8,057 bases of DNA, taken from an uncultured Prosthecobacter sp. Lineage in GTDB: Bacteria; Verrucomicrobiota; Verrucomicrobiia; Verrucomicrobiales; Verrucomicrobiaceae. The stretch lies in NCBI GenBank assembly GCA_937941745.1, contig CALDGV010000618.1, forward strand, positions 1-8,057. Reading direction: 5' to 3'. Made by a program: the position numbers and the translations under genes. This document shows, piece after piece, positions 1 through 6,432 of this stretch (position 1 is its first letter; every line of letters starts with the position of its first letter). The notes beneath the pieces were generated by a model. The model was not told the origin of the DNA, ran no database searches, and was given only the letters and a program-made list of their open reading frames with translations.

Positions 1-490
1 CCACCGCCCCGGCGGCGATGAAGCTGCCGCGCCCGATGCGCACGCCGGGGCAAATTGTGACGCCGCCACCGATGCAGACGTGCTCCTCAATCGTCGCGCC
101 CTGCACCGTGCCTTCGCGCATCGGATACTTGGCGTTCAAGAACGTGGTTCCCGGCCCGATGAAGACGAAATCGCCGATGGTCGTGCGGCTCGGCACATAG
201 ACGTGTGCCATGATCTTGACGCCGTTGCCGATCTTGAGCCTGCCCTCCAAGGTGCATTTGTGATGCACCACGCAGCGGTCACCGATGGTGATCTCCCCAC
301 GAATGAGCACCTGATGCCCGCATTGAAAGCGATGCCCGATGGTCGTGTTCGCGTAGATGATGCTGCCACTGCGGATGATGGCGTGATCGCCGATGCGCAA
401 GGGCTGAGAATCACCCGGATAGCGATAGCCAAGGGTCACATCGGGATCGATCTGCGCGTTTGCGCCGATTTCAGCATACATCTCTTTCAT
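1..490 (-). CDS. Hexapeptide-repeat (LbH) sugar N-/O-acetyltransferase, WbpD/FdtC-like, 3' part missing
   Basis: The frame opens with ATG at 490-488 and stays open to the left edge, giving 163 residues; the C-terminus lies outside the window. From about residue 6 onward the protein is a series of imperfect [LIV]-G-x-x-x-x hexads (IGANAQ, IGDHAI, IGHRFQ, IGDRCV, IGNGVK, IGDFVF, IGPGTT, IGGGVT, IGRGSF). This pattern is diagnostic of the left-handed beta-helix acyltransferases, which are usually trimeric and cytoplasmic and use acetyl-CoA or acyl-ACP. The GPGTTFLNAKYP segment followed by VCIGGGVTICPGVRIG resembles nucleotide-sugar acetyltransferases such as WbpD/WlbB and FdtC, which make amino sugars for surface glycans. 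Family assignment is firm; the sugar and acyl donor are inference. Its ATG overlaps the TGA of the preceding ceramidase-like gene by four bases (ATGA), implying translational coupling. No Shine-Dalgarno sequence precedes it. An LpxD/LpxA-like role is an alternative but fits the loop sequence less well. Confidence 0.85.
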   Translation of the reverse strand, partial: MKEMYAEIGANAQIDPDVTLGYRYPGDSQPLRIGDHAIIRSGSIIYANTTIGHRFQCGHQVLIRGEITIGDRCVVHHKCTLEGRLKIGNGVKIMAHVYVPSRTTIGDFVFIGPGTTFLNAKYPMREGTVQGATIEEHVCIGGGVTICPGVRIGRGSFIAAGAV

Positions 491-2004
491 TGGGCAAAGC
501 GGCGGAGGGTTTCGAGAGCCTGTACAGCGATGACATCGCCACCGGGTTTCGCGTAAGGCGGGCGGAACTTGCTGTAGCGATAGTTGGCGCTCATGTATTC
601 GCGGTCGCCGGTGTTCGGGCCATCGGTGAGATAGCCGTGCGAGACATTCGTGTAGCCGCAGGGAAGCACGAGTGGCAGCGGCGAGCCCGCGCGAATCTGC
701 CGCCCAATACCCTGAAAAGGCTCAAAGGGCATGCCGACGGTGCCGACATCGCCGATGCGCAGCACCTGGATGTCCACTTCGAGAAATTTCGGCACGGTGT
801 CCGCCTTGCCCATGGTGCGTAGATCGAGCGCCCAGCGGCTCCACGGCAGGATCATCTCGACCAACGCGGCACGGTAGGCCGGCGTGAGCTCGCTGGGGAA
901 GTTCTGGCCGACACATTCGCGCGTGTTCTCATCGCCAGCCTTCGCGCGGCGGATGAAATCCTCCATCTCGGCGATCTCTGCCTTGAGCACGTCTTCCGAG
1001 GGCAGCGGCGCGAGCGGTACACGAACCTTCTCGATGGCAAAATCGAGCCCGTCGCGCTTCGAGGGCTTCAGGTGCTTCACGACGGTGAGGTAGCTGTCCG
1101 CGAGCATGCGGCCGTATTGCCTCGAAAGTTCGACGCCGCCGCGAAACATGCCTTTCGAGTTCACATCTCCCGCACAGCCTTGCAGGAAGCTCACGCTGAC
1201 CTTGCCATCAGATGAAAAATGCCGCGCGAGATGCTCGCAGGCCACCTGCGGCCAGTCGCCGAAGACCACGGGCTTCTCGGGATGAAAACAGGTCACCGGA
1301 TGCGCGGTGAAGTGGGTGATGGCCGTCACGACGTCGCCGTGCTCATTCTTGAATACGACCAGCGGCGCCTGCTCATCGACATCGCCTTTGAAATCCGGAC
1401 CCAGCAGGTCACGGTCCTCCTCGCGCATCAGGTAGGTGCTGCCATCGGCGCGGCGGCCCTTGCGGTTGTAGCTGATGCGGCCCTCACTGCCGACCGCCCA
1501 CCACACCGTCACCGGTTGGAGGCGCGCGGGCAGTTGTTCGGCGGTGGCGGTCAGCTTTTGCAGGAAGTCCTTCCCAGCGGGCACGAGCTGTGGCTCTGAC
1601 AGCTCACCCGGCGCGAGGCGATAGGTCACGAAGGCCTCGATGTGGTTGCTCACCAGATTGAAGTCCGTGTGGTTGTGCGAGAGCATCAGCAGCACTTTTT
1701 CCACCGGCATCTTCAGCGCCTCCGCTGCCGTGCGCCGGATCAGCGGGCTGACGTTCGCGCCCTTCGGCGAGTTCATGTGCGGTGTGATGAGGCAGACACG
1801 CTCGCCGTCGTCCTCCAACAATGTCACCGTGGTGCGCAACGGTCCAGCGACCTCGTGCACCAACGCCCCGACCTTGCTGGCGGTGATGCCACCCTTGTCA
1901 GGCACAACGTCAAAATCGAGCGCGGCCACTCGCAGACGAGGTGCCTCCGCACCGGCAGCGAGCCAAAGCGGACACAGGAGAAGAAGGAAGAGGCTGCGTG
2001 GCAT
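487..2004 (-). CDS. Secreted neutral/alkaline ceramidase-like hydrolase
   Basis: About 505 residues. An N-terminal signal peptide (MPRSLFLLLLCPLWLAAGAEA) predicts export. The order of motifs matches the N-terminal catalytic domain of neutral/alkaline non-lysosomal ceramidases: LSHNHTD (about 108-114, candidate zinc His), GRISYNRK (about 176-183), HFTAHPVTC (about 231-239, second candidate His), FLQGCAGDVN (about 273-282), GMPFEPF (about 424-430, candidate zinc Glu) and HGYLTD (about 456-461). In true ceramidases the nucleophilic serine sits in GDVSPN; here the segment reads GDVNSK, so that serine is absent and a ceramide substrate should not be assumed. There is no separate C-terminal immunoglobulin-like domain. 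I chose ATG at 2004 because it gives a compact signal peptide and has a weak GTGA five bases upstream; an in-frame GTG at 2013 would add three residues. The gene begins 12 bases after the propeller gene stops, and its stop overlaps the acyltransferase start, so all three are probably one transcript. Homologues are frequent in Planctomycetes and Verrucomicrobia. Confidence 0.82.
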   Translation of the reverse strand: MPRSLFLLLLCPLWLAAGAEAPRLRVAALDFDVVPDKGGITASKVGALVHEVAGPLRTTVTLLEDDGERVCLITPHMNSPKGANVSPLIRRTAAEALKMPVEKVLLMLSHNHTDFNLVSNHIEAFVTYRLAPGELSEPQLVPAGKDFLQKLTATAEQLPARLQPVTVWWAVGSEGRISYNRKGRRADGSTYLMREEDRDLLGPDFKGDVDEQAPLVVFKNEHGDVVTAITHFTAHPVTCFHPEKPVVFGDWPQVACEHLARHFSSDGKVSVSFLQGCAGDVNSKGMFRGGVELSRQYGRMLADSYLTVVKHLKPSKRDGLDFAIEKVRVPLAPLPSEDVLKAEIAEMEDFIRRAKAGDENTRECVGQNFPSELTPAYRAALVEMILPWSRWALDLRTMGKADTVPKFLEVDIQVLRIGDVGTVGMPFEPFQGIGRQIRAGSPLPLVLPCGYTNVSHGYLTDGPNTGDREYMSANYRYSKFRPPYAKPGGDVIAVQALETLRRFAQ

Positions 2005-2016
2005 GGTCGTCACGTT

Positions 2017-3447
2017 TCATTTCACGAACTGCAACGCGAACAAATCCGCTTCGATCAGCTTGAAGCGCAGGCGCACCGGCTTTCCAGCGAGAGCCTCTAA
2101 GCTGCCGCCTTTCCAGGTTACGCCCGCATCTATGGAATCGCCCTCCAAAGGCGTGCAATCGTCCAGGGTGAAGCCGGGAATCGCCTTGCCGCTCTCGTCT
2201 TGAATCTCCATGAGCGTTTTGCCACGGCTCACGAGATTCAGCGAGAGCTTCGAGCCGATGAAGGTCAGCGGTTTCGTAATGAACTCGCCCTCCGTTGCCG
2301 AGGCAGAGACAAAGCCATCCATGCGGAAGGTGAAGCGGCGGATGCGGCTTCCAGGGCCGGTGTAGTAGGCCTCGGTGGCATAGACGGAGAGCTCGCGGTC
2401 ACTGCCGGGGAGTTGCAGCAGGCCGTTGGTCATGTAGTTGCTGCGGTTGCCAGCGCGATCCTCCGGCGCGGTGATGGGGATGAGCGGCTCCTCCCAACGC
2501 TTGAAGTTCACGCCATCACGGCTGGTCATGAAGACAGGCTCCACCTGCTCATGCTTCGCTTCATAGCGCGTCGGAAAGCCAAGCAGCAGGTGCGGCGCTC
2601 GAAAGTAGGGCCGCACCGCGTTCGTGTAGAGCTGAACCTCGGGCGCACCCGGACCGTAGGCGAGATCGTTGAGCTTTTCCCAATGCAGAAAGTCCGATGA
2701 AACCGCTGTGCGGATGGCACGCACCCCCTTCGGCTTCCAACCGCGCTCATCCGTGTAGCCACCCGTAAAGTAGCGCCAGTAGGCGCGGTAGGCACCCAGT
2801 TCGGCGTCGTAGAAAGCGAGGTTCTGCGAATCGAAGGCTCCGGCATCGATCACCGGCTCCTCCCGCATGCGCGACCAGCGGATGCCATCCGCCGAATGCC
2901 AGGCCTGGAGACTCGGCTTCTGCTTGCGCGTCTTGTTGTCGCCCGTGCCGGCGAGCGCCTTAAAGCGCGACTCTGGTGGGCATTTAGGATTGGTGTCGAG
3001 GAAGGGCGTGAAGTTGTGACAGCCCGCGCCCATGAGGAGGATGTTGTTGTCCTTCGAGCCTTGAAACTCGACCAGCCCCAGCTTCGGCTTGGTCCAGGTG
3101 ATGCCGTCGCGGCTTTCCGCGTAGCAGGTGAACTCCGGATGAGCGCCTTTTTTGAGCTTCTCGTCGAAATGCGTGCCGCGGTAGTAGCAGCGGAACAGCC
3201 CGCCATCTTGGATCAGCGTGAAATAGCCGGACGTGTTTCCTTCCCACGGCGCATCACAGACCAGCGCCACCTCCCGCGCCTGAGGTTTGTGCAGTTTCAG
3301 CGCCACGCCGGTCTTCGACGCGATGAGATGCTCATCGACGAACAACTCGCGTTGCCCTCCAAGGTCGATGGCCGCAGACAGTGCAAGGGATGTCAGGCAG
3401 GCACCCTGAACAAGCAGGCGAAGAAGACTCGAATGATGAGATTTCAT
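2017..3447 (-). CDS. Secreted five-bladed beta-propeller protein, glycosidase family 32/43-like
   Basis: 476 residues from ATG at 3447. Residues 1-26 look like a signal peptide (basic start, then a hydrophobic stretch ending LALSAA). The mature part starts IDLGGQRELFVDEHLI, an N-terminus typical of a large planctomycete/verrucomicrobial family annotated as hypothetical or glycosidase-like. Four repeats of an S-x-D-G/F-x-x-W/F type mark propeller blades: SRDGITW (112-118), SADGIRW (185-191), SSDFLHW (250-256) and SRDGVNF (309-315). This is as seen in invertase/arabinanase-fold glycosidases. Residues from about 385 to the end look like a beta-sandwich domain, as in GH32-type enzymes. I cannot point to a proven catalytic acid set; D38, E111 and D206 are only candidates. 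An in-frame TTG at 3531 would add 28 residues and overlap the sulfatase stop, but the ATG gives the more credible signal peptide. Transcription presumably continues from the sulfatase 80 bases upstream. Confidence 0.75.
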   Translation of the reverse strand: MKSHHSSLLRLLVQGACLTSLALSAAIDLGGQRELFVDEHLIASKTGVALKLHKPQAREVALVCDAPWEGNTSGYFTLIQDGGLFRCYYRGTHFDEKLKKGAHPEFTCYAESRDGITWTKPKLGLVEFQGSKDNNILLMGAGCHNFTPFLDTNPKCPPESRFKALAGTGDNKTRKQKPSLQAWHSADGIRWSRMREEPVIDAGAFDSQNLAFYDAELGAYRAYWRYFTGGYTDERGWKPKGVRAIRTAVSSDFLHWEKLNDLAYGPGAPEVQLYTNAVRPYFRAPHLLLGFPTRYEAKHEQVEPVFMTSRDGVNFKRWEEPLIPITAPEDRAGNRSNYMTNGLLQLPGSDRELSVYATEAYYTGPGSRIRRFTFRMDGFVSASATEGEFITKPLTFIGSKLSLNLVSRGKTLMEIQDESGKAIPGFTLDDCTPLEGDSIDAGVTWKGGSLEALAGKPVRLRFKLIEADLFALQFVK

Positions 3448-3527
3448 GGCGGGGTAACGCAGACAGGAAAGAACTCCTCGCACAGAGCATCTCTGGCGAA
3501 GAAACCACGCAGGCAGAGCCAGGAGGA

Positions 3528-4937
3528 TCAAGGGCTGGGAAAATGAAGATGCCTGCCCTCGCGGCCTGCCTGATGAGCCTCAGGGGTATCCTGCGAAATT
3601 CCAGGATCTCCCTGGGATGAAAGCCATCGGTCCAGCGCGGCACTGAGCCTGGCCTGAATGGCGGCATGCGCGGGCTTGCCAGCGAGGTTGTCCAGCTCCG
3701 CAGGATCTGCAGCAGTATGGTAAAGCTGCTCAGCAGGACGGTGCATGTAGCGCTTCACCAGACTGTAGGTCTTCGGGTTATCCAGCGCAGTCGCCATCCA
3801 GGAGGACCAGTAGGGATTGTGCACGGTGGCCCCACCCAGCAGACCCATGAGGTGCTTTTCGATGAAGATCTCGTCAGGCATGAGGTTGCGAATGTAGCGC
3901 CACTCACCATCGGTGATGCTGCGCACTGGATAGGCAGGACCTTCCGGGATGTTGTTATGTGCGGCATAGGCGAACTGCCGGTGCGTGTCCTTCTCCCCGC
4001 GCAGCACGGCGGCAAAGCTGCTGCCATCAAACACATGGCTGCTTTCTACACCTGCGAGCTCCAGCAGGGTGGGAACGATGTCGGCATACTGCACGAGGGC
4101 CGTCGTCCGCCTGCCAGGAACGATTTTTCCGGGCCAGCGGGCCACGAGAGCAGTGTGGAGGCCAGTGTCCCAGCAGGTCCACTTGTTGCCGGGAAACTGC
4201 GATCCCTGCTCGCTGCTGAAAAGCACCAGTGTGTCCTGCGCCGCGCCGCTTTCCTCCAGCGCCGCAAGAAGCTGGCCCACCTGCGAATCCATGTAGGTGA
4301 TCTCCGCGAGGTAGCGGCCGAAGTCCTCCCGCGTCTTGGGCGTTTCGGCGATGTTGGGAGGAAGGACGATCTTTCTGGGCGGATACTGTGACGGATCACC
4401 CATCACCCACGGGACATGCGGCTCGGTGAGGCCGACGACAAGGCAGAAGGGCTGCTTCTTGTCGCGAGAGATGAATTCCTTCACTCCAGCCAGGTCGTGC
4501 GGATGGGTGGGTGCGCGCACGGCGTTTTCATCAAAGCCAGGCACGCCCTCAAAGGGAAAGCATTCCCTGGGTGTGACATGGACCTTGCCAGCAATGCCGG
4601 TGCGATAGCCGGCTGGGGCGAGGTGATGCGGCAGGCTCTTTGTCTGGGGACGAGAGGCGCTGTGATTCCAGGCACAGCCGTTCCGCATCGGCTGCTGACC
4701 GGTGTAAAGCTCTGCACGGCAGGGCTGACACATCGCGGACGTGACGTAGGCTTTGTCAAAGACCAATCCCTGGGAGGCGAGCCGGTCGATGTTCGGTGTC
4801 TTTGCATTCGGACCGCCATAAATGGGTAGATCGCTGAAGGTACAGTCGTCCGCGAGGATGAGCAGGATGTTTGGCCCCGCAGATGCATGGACATGCAGGA
4901 GCATAAAGCAGGAAATCAGCAGGAGGATGGAGCGCAT
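3528..4937 (-). CDS. Secreted sulfatase, sulfamidase (N-sulfoglucosamine sulfohydrolase)-like
   Basis: 469 residues from ATG at 4937, with a signal peptide (about 1-20, MRSILLLISCFMLLHVHASA). It belongs to the formylglycine-dependent type I sulfatases, which hydrolyse sulfate esters or sulfamates. Visible motifs are: LILADDCTFSD (metal-binding D30, D31); CQPCR at 70-74, where C70 is the residue converted to formylglycine; GKVHVTPRECFPFE (118-130, K118 and H120), resembling the GKKHVGPETVYPF of human sulfamidase; TEPHVPW (H174); SSEQGSQFPGNKWT (241-254); and the C-terminal domain with WRYIRN and QLYHTAADPAELDNLA. Two departures stand out. The fourth residue of the Cys motif is Cys rather than Ser. 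The usual Asp-Asn/His metal pair before the conserved Gly is Glu243-Gln244. I believe the latter recurs in this subfamily, but could not verify that. It is the first gene of a probable four-gene operon; the 83 bases upstream show no clear promoter or Shine-Dalgarno. Activity needs a formylglycine-generating or radical maturase encoded elsewhere. The exact substrate is not determined. Confidence 0.9.
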   Translation of the reverse strand: MRSILLLISCFMLLHVHASAGPNILLILADDCTFSDLPIYGGPNAKTPNIDRLASQGLVFDKAYVTSAMCQPCRAELYTGQQPMRNGCAWNHSASRPQTKSLPHHLAPAGYRTGIAGKVHVTPRECFPFEGVPGFDENAVRAPTHPHDLAGVKEFISRDKKQPFCLVVGLTEPHVPWVMGDPSQYPPRKIVLPPNIAETPKTREDFGRYLAEITYMDSQVGQLLAALEESGAAQDTLVLFSSEQGSQFPGNKWTCWDTGLHTALVARWPGKIVPGRRTTALVQYADIVPTLLELAGVESSHVFDGSSFAAVLRGEKDTHRQFAYAAHNNIPEGPAYPVRSITDGEWRYIRNLMPDEIFIEKHLMGLLGGATVHNPYWSSWMATALDNPKTYSLVKRYMHRPAEQLYHTAADPAELDNLAGKPAHAAIQARLSAALDRWLSSQGDPGISQDTPEAHQAGREGRHLHFPSP

Positions 4938-4994
4938 GAGCAGTGAAAACGAACACCCATCGGTTCCTTGTCACAGGAAAGGCGCATCCACCTA

Positions 4995-5011
4995 TCCGGG
5001 GCACACCCGGA
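4995..5011 (-). other. Short GC stem-loop after the CHASE2-like gene
   Basis: On the minus strand TCCGGG (5011-5006) and CCCGGA (5000-4995) pair across a five-base loop, nine bases past the CHASE2-like stop codon. No run of T follows. It may be a weak terminator or part of the sulfatase leader. A second, smaller inverted repeat (TTCCT/AGGAA, 4964-4979) lies closer to the sulfatase start. Confidence 0.25.
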
Positions 5012-5020
5012 GCAGTCCAT

Positions 5021-6322
5021 TCATGCCGAAACGGCAGGGTCCTTGGCGGGCTGCTCTTCCACCAGGGTGGCCGGGGCAGCGGCTGGGGGCACGGGCGTTG
5101 CCGGAGCTTTCTTGCCCATGATCCTTCCCACCAGGGCTCCAATGATCAGGAGAGAGGCAGGCAGGGTGGGCGGAAACCAGAGCAGCGATGACTGGAAGGC
5201 GATGAAGCTGCAAACAAAGGCCATGAAGATCAGTGCCAGGCCAGCGCGCACGGCCCGAGCACGGCGCACACGCATGACGATCCACAAAGCAGCCAGCGCC
5301 GCCATGCCCCAGGTGCACCACTCCGCGATCTGCCCTAGCTTGTGAAGCTTGGGCAGCCTCAAGACCTGCTCCAGCACCTGAGCATGGAGCCACGCAGAGC
5401 CAATCGCTTCCGGACTGGCGGGCTCCAAGCCGACCACGACCACCTTGTTTCTGCCAAGCGCCGACCTGGCCTCAGGAGTCAGGGTGTCCGCCAGGGTGCC
5501 CGTCATGAGGTCCAAGGCATTGACAACTGGCACCGAGACATCCGCCAGGGTTTCCAGGCGGCCATCCGGCCTCAGGGGCACAAAACGACCCTCCCGGAGG
5601 TAGGCGCCAGCACCAGGACCAAGGCGAATCCTGTGCCAGGCATATGGGCTGGCGGTCAGACGAGCAAGCGTCTGGGCCAGCAGGGACGGAACCAGGGAAT
5701 CCCCCAGCCTCAGCGCATATGGCAGCGGCTGGGCGGCAGCGCCTGGACCTGACAACACCAGCCCAAGCTCACCCGCCGTGCAGAGGCTGGGTTCGGGGAC
5801 AGAAGCCAGAGAAGCAACCTGCGGCACAGCTTCTGACTCTCCATCCACCTTTTGGAAGGGTGGCAGGCGCACCTCCAAATCTCCCAAAGAAGGTGGGGAC
5901 TTGGGCGATTCCGCAGTAGGCAAAGCTTCAACCGCCTGAATCACATGAGTGAAAGGCAGCAGAGCCTCCCCCACTGCAGGAATGAAATCCGGGGCAGGCT
6001 TTCCCCAGCCCAGTGGCGTGGCGATCACCAGGGCACTGGGTTCGTAAGTCCGCAGGCCTTTCAGCAGCGTCTGCCAGTCCAGCGGAGGTGGAGGCCAGCT
6101 GGCATACTCCGAACGCTGGTCTTCACGCAGGGCGACGAAGACCACCTTGCTGTCCTGGGAGGCATCGGCAGGAGCGCTCAGGCGTTCACGGGCATTGGCC
6201 ACCAGCAGGTCCAGAAACAGCTCATCCACACGCTGAAACCTGCCCGCCCGCTGTTCCTTTTCCAGATACCACCCAGCCATCCCCAGACAGGCGCAGACAA
6301 AGATGAAACGGAGGATGAACAT
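5021..6322 (-). CDS. CHASE2-like membrane sensor without an output domain
   Basis: 433 residues from ATG at 6322. An in-frame TTG at 6385 would add 21 residues, but the ATG places a hydrophobic segment (FILRFIFVCACLGMAGWYL, 2-20) at the very N-terminus. A large extracytoplasmic region (about 21-330) follows. Its start (RVDELFLDLLVANARERL, then KVVFVALRED and WPPPPLDWQTLLKGL near 59-90) and end (ARSALGRNKVVVVGLEPAS near 285-303) match the layout of CHASE2 domains. Three closely spaced transmembrane segments come next (about 332-351, 358-378, 383-400), the usual CHASE2 tail. The protein then ends in a short Lys/Pro/Ala-rich cytoplasmic tail instead of a kinase, adenylate cyclase or phosphatase. 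The middle (about 135-185) is proline-rich and probably a loop. CHASE2 domains are known as extracellular sensors of unknown ligands. The assignment is by pattern, not search; a generic membrane-anchored periplasmic protein is the alternative. It may act through a partner protein. Confidence 0.6.
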   Translation of the reverse strand: MFILRFIFVCACLGMAGWYLEKEQRAGRFQRVDELFLDLLVANARERLSAPADASQDSKVVFVALREDQRSEYASWPPPPLDWQTLLKGLRTYEPSALVIATPLGWGKPAPDFIPAVGEALLPFTHVIQAVEALPTAESPKSPPSLGDLEVRLPPFQKVDGESEAVPQVASLASVPEPSLCTAGELGLVLSGPGAAAQPLPYALRLGDSLVPSLLAQTLARLTASPYAWHRIRLGPGAGAYLREGRFVPLRPDGRLETLADVSVPVVNALDLMTGTLADTLTPEARSALGRNKVVVVGLEPASPEAIGSAWLHAQVLEQVLRLPKLHKLGQIAEWCTWGMAALAALWIVMRVRRARAVRAGLALIFMAFVCSFIAFQSSLLWFPPTLPASLLIIGALVGRIMGKKAPATPVPPAAAPATLVEEQPAKDPAVSA

Positions 6323-6399
6323 GAGATCGGGGGCGGGCGTGACGACTGGGCAAAATGCCGGAGGAGCGCCGGTAAAGTCAACCAAGCGTTTGGCCTTCT

Positions 6400-6425
6400 T
6401 CCAAGGTCAATGCAGAAGCCTTGGA
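6400..6425 (-). other. Stem-loop just after apbE, possible weak terminator
   Basis: TCCAAGG (6425-6419 read on the minus strand) pairs with CCTTGGA (6406-6400) around a 12-base loop, starting eight bases after the apbE stop. It lacks a U-tract, so termination by it alone is doubtful; it could protect the 3' end or be chance. The rest of the gap to 6323 shows no convincing promoter. Confidence 0.25.
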
Positions 6426-6432
6426 GCCCGAT

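Noticed and set aside
1..490. Degenerate repeats in the acyltransferase region as a DNA repeat or CRISPR array
   Set aside because: The periodicity is at the protein level (hexapeptide motif), with no conserved DNA repeat unit or spacers.
2017..3531. Extended propeller protein from a TTG start overlapping the sulfatase stop (TTGA)
   Set aside because: The 28 extra residues would precede a good signal peptide starting at ATG 3447, and no ribosome-binding site supports the TTG.
2896..3546. 216-residue plus-strand open frame opposite the propeller gene
   Set aside because: It is a shadow frame; the minus-strand protein has a signal peptide and propeller repeats, and this one has neither.
3666..4391. 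241-residue plus-strand open frame opposite the sulfatase
   Set aside because: It lies fully within the sulfatase coding region, has no recognisable motif, and carries the low-complexity composition of an antisense frame.
4938..5020. Promoter or riboswitch in the leader of the sulfatase gene
   Set aside because: There are only two short hairpins and no conserved riboswitch core or -35/-10 pair; the stretch is too short for a known riboswitch class.
4992..5024. Ten-residue open frame overlapping the CHASE2-like stop by ATGA
   Set aside because: It is too short, has no ribosome-binding site, and encodes nothing recognisable; most likely chance.
6323..6432. TTGACC/TTGACT hexamers as a promoter for the CHASE2-like gene
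   Set aside because: The hexamers resemble a -35 box, but no acceptable -10 hexamer lies at 16-18 bases, so a promoter is not supported.
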